64,000 nucleotides of DNA from Promicromonospora sukumoe 327MFSha3.1. GTDB taxonomy: Bacteria; Actinomycetota; Actinomycetes; Actinomycetales; Cellulomonadaceae. Shown piece by piece: positions 49,963-59,245 of the stretch. The first letter of the stretch is position 1. Every line of letters begins with the position of its first letter. The notes under the pieces were generated by a model. That model did not search any database and was not told the DNA's origin. It saw only the letters and a list, made by a program, of their open reading frames with translations. Both the position numbers and the translations under genes were made by a program. The stretch covers positions 237,800 to 301,799 of the forward strand of contig NZ_ARQM01000014.1 in NCBI RefSeq assembly GCF_000385135.1. The letters are read 5' to 3'.

Positions 49963-50032
49963 GGGTCCAGTCTTGCCCGAATCGACTGTCGGCTGCATTG
50001 CATTCTTGGACGGAGAACGAAATTGTCGACCA

Positions 50033-50048
50033 TGCCTATATATAGGCA
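50033..50048. promoter_or_regulatory. 16-bp AT-centred palindrome upstream of bpa
   Basis: TGCCTATATATAGGCA is perfect and very AT-rich for this genome. It lies 70 bp before the bpa start and 9 bp after the oxidoreductase stop; its TATATA could be the bpa -10 box as well as an operator. Confidence 0.45.
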
Positions 50049-50056
50049 CGCGTTGA

Positions 50057-51034
50057 TCAGGGGACCAGGAGCACTTTGCCGAAGGCCTCGCCCGACTCGA
50101 GCAGGTCGTGTGCGGACTGCGCTTCCGAGAACGGGATTCGGGCATGGATCACCGGCCGGACCTGGCCAGATGCGAACAGTGGCCACAGGTTTTGTTCGGT
50201 ATCGGCGACGATCCGCGCTTTCTCCTCAGGGGGCCGGGACCGCAGCAGGGTCCCGGTCACGGTCCCGCGCCGCGCGAGCAGCGCGCTGAGGTCGAGCTCG
50301 CCGCGCCGCCCCTGCTGCATCCCGATGACGACCAGGCGGCCGCCACGCGCCAGGGCGCGCACGTTGTCGCCCAGGGCGCCGCCGCCGAGCAGGTCGAGCA
50401 CGACGTCCGCCCCGCGGCCGTCGGTGGCCCCGAGGACCTCCTCGACGAAGTCCTGCCGGCGGTGGTCGACGACGACGTCCGCGCCGAGCTCCGCGCACCG
50501 CGCCGCCCGCTCCGGGCCGCCCGCCGTGGTGACGACGTGGGCGCCGAGCGCCTTGGCGACCTGGATCGCGGTGGTGCCGATCCCGCCGGAGCCGCCGTGG
50601 ACCAGCGCCCACTCGCCGGCGCGCAGACCGCCGACGCCGACCAGGTTGCTCCAGACCGTGCACGCCGCCTCGGGCAGCGCGGCCGCGTCGACCAGGTCCA
50701 TGCCGTCGGGTACGGGGAGCACCTGCGTCTCGCGGACCACGACCTCCTCCGCGTAACCGCCGCCCTCGAGCAGCGCGACGACCCGGTCCCCGACGCGCCA
50801 ACGCGACACGCCGAGTCCGACACGCTTCACAGTTCCTGATATCTCAAGACCTGGCCAGTCCGGGGCATTCGCGGGAGGGGGGTAGTATCCGGCCCGTTGT
50901 AGCAGGTCAGCACGGTTCACTCCGGCGGCTGCGACGGTGATCACCACGTCGCTTTGGCCAGCATTCGGGTGATTCAGGGATGAAATGGAGAGTTTCCCTG
51001 ATGGCCCCGCTCCGGATATCGTGACGGCTCGCAC
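50057..51034 (-). CDS. NADPH:quinone oxidoreductase-like MDR enzyme
   Basis: 325 aa. Medium-chain dehydrogenase/reductase fold: GroES-like N-terminal domain (residues ~1-120) with NRADLLQRAGYYPPP, and a nucleotide-binding domain with ALVHGGSGGIGTTAIQVAK near residue 140. There is no structural-zinc loop, which points to the quinone reductase (QOR/PIG3) subgroup. These enzymes reduce quinones or alkenals with NADPH. Single gene next to bpa on the same strand and divergent from cvnA; a redox-stress role is plausible but unproved. Confidence 0.88.
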   Translation of the reverse strand: MRAVTISGAGPSGKLSISSLNHPNAGQSDVVITVAAAGVNRADLLQRAGYYPPPANAPDWPGLEISGTVKRVGLGVSRWRVGDRVVALLEGGGYAEEVVVRETQVLPVPDGMDLVDAAALPEAACTVWSNLVGVGGLRAGEWALVHGGSGGIGTTAIQVAKALGAHVVTTAGGPERAARCAELGADVVVDHRRQDFVEEVLGATDGRGADVVLDLLGGGALGDNVRALARGGRLVVIGMQQGRRGELDLSALLARRGTVTGTLLRSRPPEEKARIVADTEQNLWPLFASGQVRPVIHARIPFSEAQSAHDLLESGEAFGKVLLVP

Positions 51035-51177
51035 ATCGATGAAGCCTACTTCCGTGTGGCCTCACGAGGGTCGCCAGCGGAAACCGGGTGCCGGTAACTT
51101 GTACGCAGCACCGAGGGTGTTCGGCGGGCACCAAGCACGCCAACCCCCTTCCGGATCAGTGATGGAGAGAGGTACGC

Positions 51178-54100
51178 ATGTTCCGCAGGTTGGGAGTGCG
51201 CGGGAAAGTTCTTGCGACACTGGTCACGCCTGCCGTCGTCCTGGTCATCGCAGCGGCGTACATCATCGGCCTCTCGGTGGCCGACGCGATGCGCGCCCAG
51301 CAGACGGCTGATCTAGTCGCTGCGCTCGAGTACCAGGACCACGCAGGCACCGCGTTCGCGCAGGAGCGCTATCTCAACATCGTCGCCATGATCGACGACG
51401 GCGACGCCGGTAACGCGGCCCGTCTCGCTCTGCTGCAGGGGACCCCTGAGCTGGGCGAGGACGGCAAGCCGGTCACCAACGACGACGGCGAGACGGTCTG
51501 GGCGGCTCCGGCGGCCCAGGCACAGACGATCAGCGCCCTCGACAAGCGCGACGACGAGCTGCTGGACATCGACATCTCGATGCTGGACCAGCGCGTCAAG
51601 GACGCCGTGACGCAGACCATCCAGGACCGCGCGGCCATCACCGAGGTGCAGAAGAAGGTCGCCGACGGGCGCCTCACCGAGAAGAACGCGACCGAGGCCT
51701 ACGGCACCTACATCGACGGTGCCCTCGAGGTGATGGACGCGATCGCGGACACCTCGGAGGACCGCGACCTCGGTACCCGCCTCGAGGCGTACCACTCGAT
51801 CGACCAGCTCATGCTGACGAACACCTACGAGCGGCCGATCGTGAGCCTGGCCCTCGGGATCTTCACCTCCTACCCGGCCGACCAGGCGGAGGCCGCCTCG
51901 CGGTCGCTGGCGCTCCGTGGCGCCGACCTGGTCAACCTCGGTGACCGCGAGTGGGACGCCACGCAGGACCTCTTCGACCGCATCCCGGGCGAGTACCAGG
52001 TGCCCGGCATGGACGGCGTCTACGGCACGGTGCGCGGCTACGTCGCCCGCGGTGACCTCGCGGCCATCCAGCAGGCGCAGATCGGGGCGTTCTCCACCGA
52101 GTCGGCGAAGTGGGTCGACGAGGGCCGCATCGTCCGCGACGCCGTCCGCGAGGACACCGCGGGCTTCGCCCAGGAGCGCGCCGACGTCGCCGCGAACCGC
52201 GCCTACCTCACCGGTGGCGTCGCGATCGCGGCCCTCGGCTTCTCGGTCATCATGGCCCTCGTCATCGCCCGCCGCCTGGTCTCCCCGCTGCGCCGCCTCA
52301 CCCAGGCCGCCGGCGTGGTCCGTGACCGCCTCCCCACGCTGGTGGAGCAGGTGTCCGTGCCGGGTCAGGGCCCGAGCATCGACCTCGACCCGATCTCGGT
52401 CGAGTCCTCGGACGAGATCGGCCAGCTGGCCGCCGCGTTCAACGACGTCAACCGCACGACCATCGACGTCGCCCGCGAGCAGGCAGCCCTCCGTGGCTCC
52501 ATCGCCGAGATGTTCGTCAACGTGGCCCGCCGCGACCAGGTGCTCCTGAACCGGCAGCTCGCGTTCCTCGACGACCTCGAGCGGTCCGAGGAGGACCCGT
52601 CGACGCTGTCGAACCTGTTCCGCCTCGACCACCTCGCGACCCGTATGCGCCGCAACGCGGAGTCCCTGCTCGTCCTCGCGGGCATCGACTCCGGTCGTCG
52701 CGTGCGCCAGCCGATGCCGGTCTCCGACGTCATCCGTACCGCGTCGTCCGAGATCGAGCTGTACGACCGGGTCCGCCTGAACCTCGTCGTCGACCCGATG
52801 ATGCTGGGCCACAACGCGCTGAACGCCGCGCACCTGCTGGCCGAGCTCCTGGAGAACGCGACGATGTTCTCCGAGCCGCACACCCCGGTCGAGGTCACCA
52901 CGGCCCGCGACGAGCAGTTCGTCACCGTCGTGGTCCGCGACCACGGCCTCGGGATGAACCCGCAGGAGGTCGCGGAGGCGAACCGCAAGGTCGCCAGCCA
53001 CTCCGCGTCCGACGCCGTCGGCGCCCAGCGCCTCGGCCTCTACGTGGTCGGCCGCCTGTCGGACCGCCTCGGCGCCCAGGTGACGTTCGGCGCGGGCGAG
53101 GGCGGTACCGGCACCGAGGTGACGGTCCGCTTCCCGGCCGTGCTGTTCATGCCGGACAACGCGATGCCGCTGCCGATGCCGACGGACCCGCTGGAGGCCA
53201 ACACGCAGGCGGCCGCCTCGCAGATGATGGGCGGCATGGCCACGGGCCCGGGCACCGGCGCGATGCGCGGTGCGGGCGCTCCCACCAACGGCTTCGGCTC
53301 GCCCGCCGCCCCGGCCACGACGGCCGTGCCGGCCCAGGGCGGCCTGCCCGTCCCGACGGGCACGTCGCAGATCGCCGCGGCCGCCTTCGCGGCCCAGCCG
53401 GCCCCGGTCGCGCAGCAGGTCGACATCAACGCCCTGACCGACGGCACGACGGCGCTCGGCCTGGCCCGGCGCCGCAGCTCGACGGCGGCGCAGCCCGTCG
53501 CCGAGACCACGCCCACCGGCTCGATCGTCCTGCCGGAGATCCAGACGCCGTCACTGCCGCAGGAGTACCAGGCCGACGACAACGCCTGGGCTCCGCCGTC
53601 GAACGTGTCCGAGGGCAGCTCGCTCCCGAGCCGTCAGCGCGCGCAGCAGCCGCCGGAGCCGGTCGCGCCGGTCTTCGAGGACACGACCCCGGCCGCCGTC
53701 GACGTGGACCAGCGCAGCGCGCTGTTCTCGAGCTTCCGGTCCCTGAACACGATCGACCCGGTCGAGGGCAGCACGCAGTCGCTGCAGCTCGACCCGATCA
53801 CGCAGGACCCGGCAGCGCTCCCCGGCATGTCCGACACCGACGTGATGCGGTTCCCGGCGGCCGGTGGCGGTCGCTCGCCCGCGGCCCCGGCGCCGGCCCC
53901 GGCCCCCGCGCAGAGCTTCGGTGCCCTGCCGGAGCGCACAGCGGGCCCGTTCCAGGGTGACGACAGCCAGTCGCAGGCCTTCGGCGCCGAGGCCCCGGAG
54001 GGTCCCGACTCGTCGTTCGAGGCGCTGCCCGCGTTCGAGGAGCTCATGGCGGACCTGCCGAGCCGCCGCTCGACCGCGTCGAACGCCCAGCAGGGTGCCA

Positions 54101-55278
54101 AGCCGGCCCAGAAGCGTGGCCTGTTCGGCCGCCGTCCGGGTCAGCCCGCCACCGGCGAGCTGCGTGCCTACCAGCCGCAGGAGCAGCGTCCGGCATCGCG
54201 TCCGATCCAGACGGTCGCCGGCCCCGTGGCGGGTGCGCCGACCTTCGGTGCACCGGTCGTGCCGGCGCCGAACGTCGAGGCACCGGGCTTCCCGACGCAG
54301 AACTTCCCCACGCAGGCCCTCCCGGCGCAGAGCTTCCAGGCGCCGAGCGGTCCGCCGCAGGGCAACCCCGCCCCGCTGACCGGTGCCTTCCCGGCGCCGG
54401 CCCAGGAGGTTCCGCTCGCGGACCCGACCTACCAGCGTGGTTACCAGGAGGGCTACCAGAAGGCGGTCCAGGAGTCGCTGACGTCGGCGCTGCCGGCCAT
54501 CCCGAACGCTCCTGCGGGCGGCACGGTCCCCGTGCCCATGCAGGCGCAGGCTCCGTCCCCTGGCAGCAACCCGTTCGTGGACGCGGCGCCCCGCGCGGCG
54601 GCTCCGGCCGCCCCGGTGGCACCCGCCCCGGCGGCTCCCGCCCCCGCGCCGGCGCCCACCGCGTTCGTCTCGGCCCCGGCCACCCAGGCCGTGCCGGTGG
54701 CGGACGTGCAGCAGGCCTTCGAGCCGCCCGTCCGCGAGTTCAGCGAGCCGTACCCGACGGGTGCCGTGTACGACCCGTCGTACGGTTCGTCCGCCCCGCT
54801 CGCGAAGCGGGCCGCCGGCACCGACGGCGACGGGAAGGACCCACTAGACCCCGAGTACGTGCGTGACTCGGTGGAGGCCCGGTCGGAATGGACCGCCTCG
54901 GCAGTGCTCTACGAGGAGATGACGAGCCTTCTCCGTCGCGGGGCTTATCAGGAAGATGATGTGAAAGAGAACGACTCGTACCGTCCGGCAGCCGTGAGCA
55001 CCGAGGTTGCCAGCGGTGGGCTGACTCGCCGTACCCGTGGTGCCTCCGGCACCGGTGCGGACCCGGCCGTCGAGCGTCTCTCGGCTCGCATCGACCGTGA
55101 TCCCGAGCAGCTTCGCTCGCGTCTCTCGGCGTTCCAGTCGGCCACCGCGCGTGGCCGGTCGGAGTCCGTGGACGAGGGCAAGTCGGAGCACGAGAACGGC
55201 AAGAACGGCGGTGGGGACTCGACGTGGGCACCCTCGACCGTGAATCATGTCCCTGACTCAGCGCCGCAGTCGCGGTGA
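51178..55278 (+). CDS. cvnA: Conservon sensor kinase CvnA-like, 1366 aa
   Basis: ATG at 51178 after GAGAGG. Membrane helix 1 at ~11-33, an extracellular helical nitrate/nitrite-sensing-like domain at ~40-335, helix 2 at ~340-362, then a HAMP linker. LFRLDHLATRMRRNAESL near residue 480 marks the dimerisation helix, and ELLENATMFSEPHTPVEV with DHGLGMNP near 560-600 is the HATPase N and G1 boxes. From ~670 to the end is a Pro/Ala/Gln-rich tail of ~700 residues with a YQRGYQEGYQ motif near 1085 and a conserved-looking helix SEWTASAVLYEEMTSLLRR near 1237. It starts the cvnABCD operon. The tail is longer than in typical Streptomyces homologues. Confidence 0.88.
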   Translation: MFRRLGVRGKVLATLVTPAVVLVIAAAYIIGLSVADAMRAQQTADLVAALEYQDHAGTAFAQERYLNIVAMIDDGDAGNAARLALLQGTPELGEDGKPVTNDDGETVWAAPAAQAQTISALDKRDDELLDIDISMLDQRVKDAVTQTIQDRAAITEVQKKVADGRLTEKNATEAYGTYIDGALEVMDAIADTSEDRDLGTRLEAYHSIDQLMLTNTYERPIVSLALGIFTSYPADQAEAASRSLALRGADLVNLGDREWDATQDLFDRIPGEYQVPGMDGVYGTVRGYVARGDLAAIQQAQIGAFSTESAKWVDEGRIVRDAVREDTAGFAQERADVAANRAYLTGGVAIAALGFSVIMALVIARRLVSPLRRLTQAAGVVRDRLPTLVEQVSVPGQGPSIDLDPISVESSDEIGQLAAAFNDVNRTTIDVAREQAALRGSIAEMFVNVARRDQVLLNRQLAFLDDLERSEEDPSTLSNLFRLDHLATRMRRNAESLLVLAGIDSGRRVRQPMPVSDVIRTASSEIELYDRVRLNLVVDPMMLGHNALNAAHLLAELLENATMFSEPHTPVEVTTARDEQFVTVVVRDHGLGMNPQEVAEANRKVASHSASDAVGAQRLGLYVVGRLSDRLGAQVTFGAGEGGTGTEVTVRFPAVLFMPDNAMPLPMPTDPLEANTQAAASQMMGGMATGPGTGAMRGAGAPTNGFGSPAAPATTAVPAQGGLPVPTGTSQIAAAAFAAQPAPVAQQVDINALTDGTTALGLARRRSSTAAQPVAETTPTGSIVLPEIQTPSLPQEYQADDNAWAPPSNVSEGSSLPSRQRAQQPPEPVAPVFEDTTPAAVDVDQRSALFSSFRSLNTIDPVEGSTQSLQLDPITQDPAALPGMSDTDVMRFPAAGGGRSPAAPAPAPAPAQSFGALPERTAGPFQGDDSQSQAFGAEAPEGPDSSFEALPAFEELMADLPSRRSTASNAQQGAKPAQKRGLFGRRPGQPATGELRAYQPQEQRPASRPIQTVAGPVAGAPTFGAPVVPAPNVEAPGFPTQNFPTQALPAQSFQAPSGPPQGNPAPLTGAFPAPAQEVPLADPTYQRGYQEGYQKAVQESLTSALPAIPNAPAGGTVPVPMQAQAPSPGSNPFVDAAPRAAAPAAPVAPAPAAPAPAPAPTAFVSAPATQAVPVADVQQAFEPPVREFSEPYPTGAVYDPSYGSSAPLAKRAAGTDGDGKDPLDPEYVRDSVEARSEWTASAVLYEEMTSLLRRGAYQEDDVKENDSYRPAAVSTEVASGGLTRRTRGASGTGADPAVERLSARIDRDPEQLRSRLSAFQSATARGRSESVDEGKSEHENGKNGGGDSTWAPSTVNHVPDSAPQSR

Positions 55279-55314
55279 CAAGCGCGTCTGTGGATTCTGA
55301 CTAGGAGGAACAGA

Positions 55315-55764
55315 GTGACCCTCAGCACCGAAGCAACCAATTTCGGTTGGCTGCTCGACAACTTCGTGCGTACCGTTCCCGGCAGTCGGCACACGCTCGT
55401 CGTGTCGGCAGACGGCCTGCTCATGGCGATGTCCGACCAGCTCGACCGCACCAGCGGCGACCAGCTGGCGGCGATCGTCTCCGGTATGTCAAGCCTCACG
55501 CGTGGAGCTTCTCGGCAGCTCAACGGCGGTAACGTCCGTCAGGCGATCATCGAGATGGACAACGGCTTCCTCTTCCTGATGAACGTCTCGAACGGGTCCG
55601 TTCTCGGCGTGGTCGCGGAGGCCACGTGCGACATCGGCCTCATCGGCTACGAGATGGCTCTCCTGGTGTCCCGTACCGAGGCCACGCTCACGCCGCAGCT
55701 GATCTCGGAGATGCGTGGCAGCCTCCCGGTCGATGGGCAGACCCGAGCCGCCAGCGTGGGATGA
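55315..55764 (+). CDS. cvnB: Roadblock/LC7 protein CvnB
   Basis: 149 aa from the GTG at 55315, with AGGAGGA about 6 nt upstream. A roadblock/LC7 fold fits the whole chain: LLDNFVRTVPGSRHTLVVSA, then DGLLMAM and RQAIIEMDNGFLFLMNVSNG. In MglB and CvnB, such proteins regulate a small GTPase partner, here CvnD. It follows cvnA by 36 bp. Cytoplasmic. Confidence 0.92.
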   Translation: MTLSTEATNFGWLLDNFVRTVPGSRHTLVVSADGLLMAMSDQLDRTSGDQLAAIVSGMSSLTRGASRQLNGGNVRQAIIEMDNGFLFLMNVSNGSVLGVVAEATCDIGLIGYEMALLVSRTEATLTPQLISEMRGSLPVDGQTRAASVG

Positions 55765-55774
55765 GGACTCGACC

Positions 55775-56185
55775 ATGACGTACGCACCTTTCGGTTCCCA
55801 GGGGCAGGGGGACGTCCGTGAGACGTCCACCGTGCGCCCCTACGCGGTCACCGGAGGCCGGGTGCGGTCGGAGCTGTCCGACCTGCCGCTCGAGGCCCTC
55901 GTGGAGGTACTTCCCGGGGCAGTCAGCAGTTTCGGGCTGCCTCCCGAGAAGCGCGCGATCCTCCAGCACGCCGCGCACACGTACGTGTCGATCGCCGAGC
56001 TCTCGGCCCTTCTGCGGCTGCCCCTGGGTGTCGTCCGGATCCTTGTGGCGGACATGCAGGAGGAAGGGCACGTCACCGTGCACACCTCGACACCGGTTAA
56101 CGTCCACACAGGCCACGGCAGCTCGAACTCGGGCCTGTCGCTGAGCGTCTTGGAGAGTGTTCTTAATGGCATTTCCGCCCTCTGA
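55775..56185 (+). CDS. cvnC: DUF742 protein CvnC
   Basis: 136 aa from the ATG at 55775, with GAGGA about 8 nt upstream. An upstream in-frame ATG at 55733 would overlap cvnB. The DUF742 signature VRPYAVTGGR is near residue 22, and a winged-helix-like region (SIAELSALLRLPLGVVRILVAD) with the C-terminal LSVLESVLNGISAL follows. CvnC is part of the membrane-associated signalling complex with CvnB and CvnD. It overlaps the cvnD start. Confidence 0.9.
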   Translation: MTYAPFGSQGQGDVRETSTVRPYAVTGGRVRSELSDLPLEALVEVLPGAVSSFGLPPEKRAILQHAAHTYVSIAELSALLRLPLGVVRILVADMQEEGHVTVHTSTPVNVHTGHGSSNSGLSLSVLESVLNGISAL

Positions 56186-56996
56186 CGGCGGGGCCCGTAG
56201 CGGTCCCAACTGGGCCCCGGTGTCGGGTAACGCCGGCACTGCGACCGCTTCCTCGAACGCGCCCGCGCGCCAGAGTGTGCTGGGTGGCGGCGGTGGCGCC
56301 GCGGCGCCCACCGCGCAGGCGTCCCGTCCCGCGCAGGCGCAGCCCGCGCCGCCGGTGATGCAGCAGGCGCCGGCGGCCAACGCCGGTGCGCAGCCGGCAC
56401 CGGGCGCGCAGCCCGCGCCGGAGCGCACCGCCCCGACCGTCGTCAAGATCGTCGTGGCCGGTGGCTTCGCGGTGGGCAAGACCACGTTCATCGGGTCGAT
56501 CTCCGACGTCGAGCCGCTGAACACCGAGGCTGCCATGACGGAGCACTCGGTCGGCGTGGACGACGCCGGTGGCGTCACCGACCGCAAGACCACCACCACG
56601 GTGGCCATGGACTTCGGCCGCGTGGAGCTGCCGGGCAACCTGTGGCTGTACCTGTTCGGTACCCCGGGCCAGGACCGCTTCCTCTTCATGTGGGACGACC
56701 TGGTGCGCGGTGCGATCGGTGCCGTCGTGCTCGTCGACACGGACCGCCTGGAGCAGTGCTTCCCGGCGATCGACTACTTCGAGTCGCGCAACATCCCGTT
56801 CGTCGTGGGCGTGAACTGCTTCGACGGCGTGGCCAAGCACCGGCTCGAGGACGTGCGCGAGGCGCTGCAGATCCCCTCGCACGTGCCGATGCTGTACACG
56901 GACGCACGCTCGCGCGCCGCGACCAAGCAGACGCTGATCGCGCTGGTCCAGCTCGCGATGCGCCAGCTCCGGTCGGGCGCACAGGCGCAGGGCTGA
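56166..56996 (+). CDS. cvnD: Small GTP-binding protein CvnD
   Basis: 276 aa from the ATG at 56166 (a GTG at 56157 is an alternative), overlapping cvnC. Residues ~1-90 are an Ala/Pro/Gln-rich extension; the G domain starts with the P-loop GGFAVGKTT at residues 99-107. G3-like FGTPGQDRFLFMWDDLV is near residue 165, and VNCFDG takes the place of the NKxD base-specificity motif, as is usual in conservon GTPases. It is the fourth gene of the operon and probably responds to CvnA-CvnB signals. No cytochrome P450 (cvnE) follows. Confidence 0.92.
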   Translation: MAFPPSDGGARSGPNWAPVSGNAGTATASSNAPARQSVLGGGGGAAAPTAQASRPAQAQPAPPVMQQAPAANAGAQPAPGAQPAPERTAPTVVKIVVAGGFAVGKTTFIGSISDVEPLNTEAAMTEHSVGVDDAGGVTDRKTTTTVAMDFGRVELPGNLWLYLFGTPGQDRFLFMWDDLVRGAIGAVVLVDTDRLEQCFPAIDYFESRNIPFVVGVNCFDGVAKHRLEDVREALQIPSHVPMLYTDARSRAATKQTLIALVQLAMRQLRSGAQAQG

Positions 56997-57017
56997 GCCG
57001 CACTCCAGCACCTCGCG

Positions 57018-57050
57018 GACGGCGGGCCACCCTGGGGGCGGCCCGCCGTC
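57018..57050 (+). terminator. Terminator of the cvn operon
   Basis: GACGGCGGGCC (57018-57028) pairs with GGCCCGCCGTC (57040-57050), 21 bp after the cvnD stop. Confidence 0.75.
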
Positions 57051-57114
57051 GCTGTTCCGCCGGACGCTAGACTGTGGGGCCGAGCCGGCCCGCTCGCAGG
57101 GGTGCCCGGCACCA

Positions 57115-57199
57115 GGAGGGCTGACAGAGCGGCCTAATGTGACGGTCTTGAAAACCGTTGTGGGGCAACCCACCGGGGGTTCGAATCCCTCGCCCTCCG
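57115..57199 (+). tRNA. tRNA-Ser (anticodon TGA)
   Basis: 85-nt class II tRNA: acceptor GGAGGGC with GCCCTCC, anticodon stem ACGGT/ACCGT around CTTGAAA (anticodon TGA), long variable arm TGTGGGGCAACCCACC, T arm GGGTTCGAATCCC. CCA is not encoded. Confidence 0.95.
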
Positions 57200-57284
57200 C
57201 TCCCGCACCGCACGGCCGAGCGCCTGTCCTGTCCCACCCGACACTCGTCGGGCCGGACCGGGCAGGCGTTCTGTCGTACGGTCG

Positions 57285-59006
57285 CTAGCTGATGCCCACG
57301 ATGGGCAGGCGCAGCGCGGCCGGCGCCGCCTCGGGCACGACCGGGGCCACGGGTCGTACGGGCTCGACCGGACGGTAGGCCGACCCGAGGGCGGGCCGCC
57401 CGTCCTCGTCGTCCGCATTGGGCCACAGTGCGCAGGCCCGCTCGGCCTGGGCCGTGATGGTCAGCGACGGGTTCACCCCGAGGTTCGCGGTGACGGCCGA
57501 GCCGTCCATGACGTGCAGGCCCTCGTGCCCGAACACCCGCAGGTACGGGTCCACCACGCCGTCGTCCGCGGCGGAGCCGATCGCGCAGCCGCCCAGGATG
57601 TGCGCCGTCAGCGGGATGTTGAACGGGTCGCCGATCGTGCCGCCCGCGATGCCCTCGACCCCGTCGTCACCCATCGTCTCGGCCATGCGGCGCACGGCCT
57701 CGTGGCCCTCGGGGATCCAGCTCGGGTTGGGCGCGCCCGTGCCCTGCCGCGACGTCATGAAGCGGCCGAAGGGGGAGCGGCGGGTCATCGTGGTCAGCGA
57801 GTTGTCGTGGGCCTGCATGACCAGCGCGATGACCGTCCGCTCGGACCAGCGGCGCCAGTCCATCAGCACGGGCAGCCACCTGAGGTTCTTGCCCATCTCG
57901 GCGAACCAGCGGAGGAACCGGAACGGTCCGCCGTCGACCAGGATGTGCTGCAGCGCCGCCATCACGTTGGAGCCGTGGCCGTAGCGCACGGGCTCGATGT
58001 GCGTGCTCTCGTTCGGGTAGAACGACGACGTGATCGCGAGCCCGCGCGAGTAGTCGGTCGAGCCGACCTTGTGCGTCATCGCGCCGAGCAGGGCCTCGGA
58101 ATTGGTGCGCGTGAGGTGCCCGAGCCGGTCCGAGAGGCGGGGCAGCGTGCCGGCGTCCTTCATGGCGTGCAGCAGGCGCTGCGTGCCGAGGGTGCCGGCG
58201 GCGAACACGACCTGCCGGGCGGTGAACGTCCGGCGGCCGCCGAGCTTCCGGCCCGTGCGGTGGGTGCGGATCTCGTACCCGCCGCCCTCCGCGTCGGTCC
58301 GCGGCCGGACGACGTCGGCGGTGGTCAGCGGGTGCACCACCGCGCCCGCGTGCTCCGCCAGGTAGAGGTAGTTCTTGACCAGCGTGTTCTTGGCGCCGTG
58401 CCGGCAGCCCGTCATGCACTCGCCGCACTCGATGCAGCCCGTCCGTTCCGGCCCGGCCCCGCCGAAGAACGGGTCGGCCGCCCGGCAGCCCGGCGACGGC
58501 GACTCCGCGCCGCCGGGGCCGAAGTACACGCCCACCCGGGTGGGCCGGAAGGTGTCGCCCACGCCCATGTCGTCCGCGACGGACCGGATGACGTCGTCCG
58601 CCGGAGACCGCCCGTGGTACCTGACCACGCCGAGCATGCGCTCCGCCTGGTCGTAGTACGGAGCGAGCTCGGTCTTCCAGTCGGTGATGCGCGACCAGGC
58701 GGGGTCCGCGTAGAACGGGTCCAGGGGGCGGTACAGGGTGTTCGCGTACACGAGCGAGCCGCCGCCCACACCGGCGCCCGTGAGGCACAGGACGTTGCGC
58801 AGCAGCCGGACCCGCTGGATCCCGTAGCAACCCAGCGCGGGTGCCCAGAGGAACTGCTTGAGGTGCCAGGAGTTCTTGGCGAACTCGTCGTCCGCGAAGC
58901 GGCGGCCCGCCTCGAGCACGCCCACCCGGTAGCCCTTCTCCGTGAGCCGGAGGGCCGCGACGCTGCCGCCGAAGCCTGAGCCGATCACCAAGACGTCGTA
59001 GTCCAT
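57285..59006 (-). CDS. GMC-family FAD oxidoreductase (cholesterol-oxidase-like)
   Basis: 573 aa from the ATG at 59006; TACATT read on the minus strand lies 7 nt upstream, so probably leaderless. The FAD Rossmann motif VIGSGFGGSVAALRL is at residues 7-21, GAGVGGGSLVYAN near 90, and the C-terminal GMC region with HILGGCAIGS and GLHVMDGSAVTANLGVNPS. A cysteine cluster CIECGECMTGC near residue 190 is unusual for cholesterol oxidases and typical of a GMC subgroup that may bind an iron-sulfur cluster. No signal peptide. Substrate uncertain; sterols or other alcohols are possible. Confidence 0.85.
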   Translation of the reverse strand: MDYDVLVIGSGFGGSVAALRLTEKGYRVGVLEAGRRFADDEFAKNSWHLKQFLWAPALGCYGIQRVRLLRNVLCLTGAGVGGGSLVYANTLYRPLDPFYADPAWSRITDWKTELAPYYDQAERMLGVVRYHGRSPADDVIRSVADDMGVGDTFRPTRVGVYFGPGGAESPSPGCRAADPFFGGAGPERTGCIECGECMTGCRHGAKNTLVKNYLYLAEHAGAVVHPLTTADVVRPRTDAEGGGYEIRTHRTGRKLGGRRTFTARQVVFAAGTLGTQRLLHAMKDAGTLPRLSDRLGHLTRTNSEALLGAMTHKVGSTDYSRGLAITSSFYPNESTHIEPVRYGHGSNVMAALQHILVDGGPFRFLRWFAEMGKNLRWLPVLMDWRRWSERTVIALVMQAHDNSLTTMTRRSPFGRFMTSRQGTGAPNPSWIPEGHEAVRRMAETMGDDGVEGIAGGTIGDPFNIPLTAHILGGCAIGSAADDGVVDPYLRVFGHEGLHVMDGSAVTANLGVNPSLTITAQAERACALWPNADDEDGRPALGSAYRPVEPVRPVAPVVPEAAPAALRLPIVGIS

Positions 59007-59245
59007 GACCGCGAATGTACCGCTTATTGACGCTGTGTGAAATACGCTGCCATGATGCGCCGGACGGCACCGAGGGTGCTGCACCGCCCGCCCGCGCCCA
59101 CCTGCTTCGGAACGAAAAAATGGCGGGATCACGCGGCTGCGGCGCGGTCGGGCGGGCCGCCGTCCGTCCCGCTTTGCTCAGGCTGCCGTACGCCAGGTAG
59201 CCTGGGCCGCGCGGCACCGCCCTGCCTGGGTGGAGGCTGTCGCGA

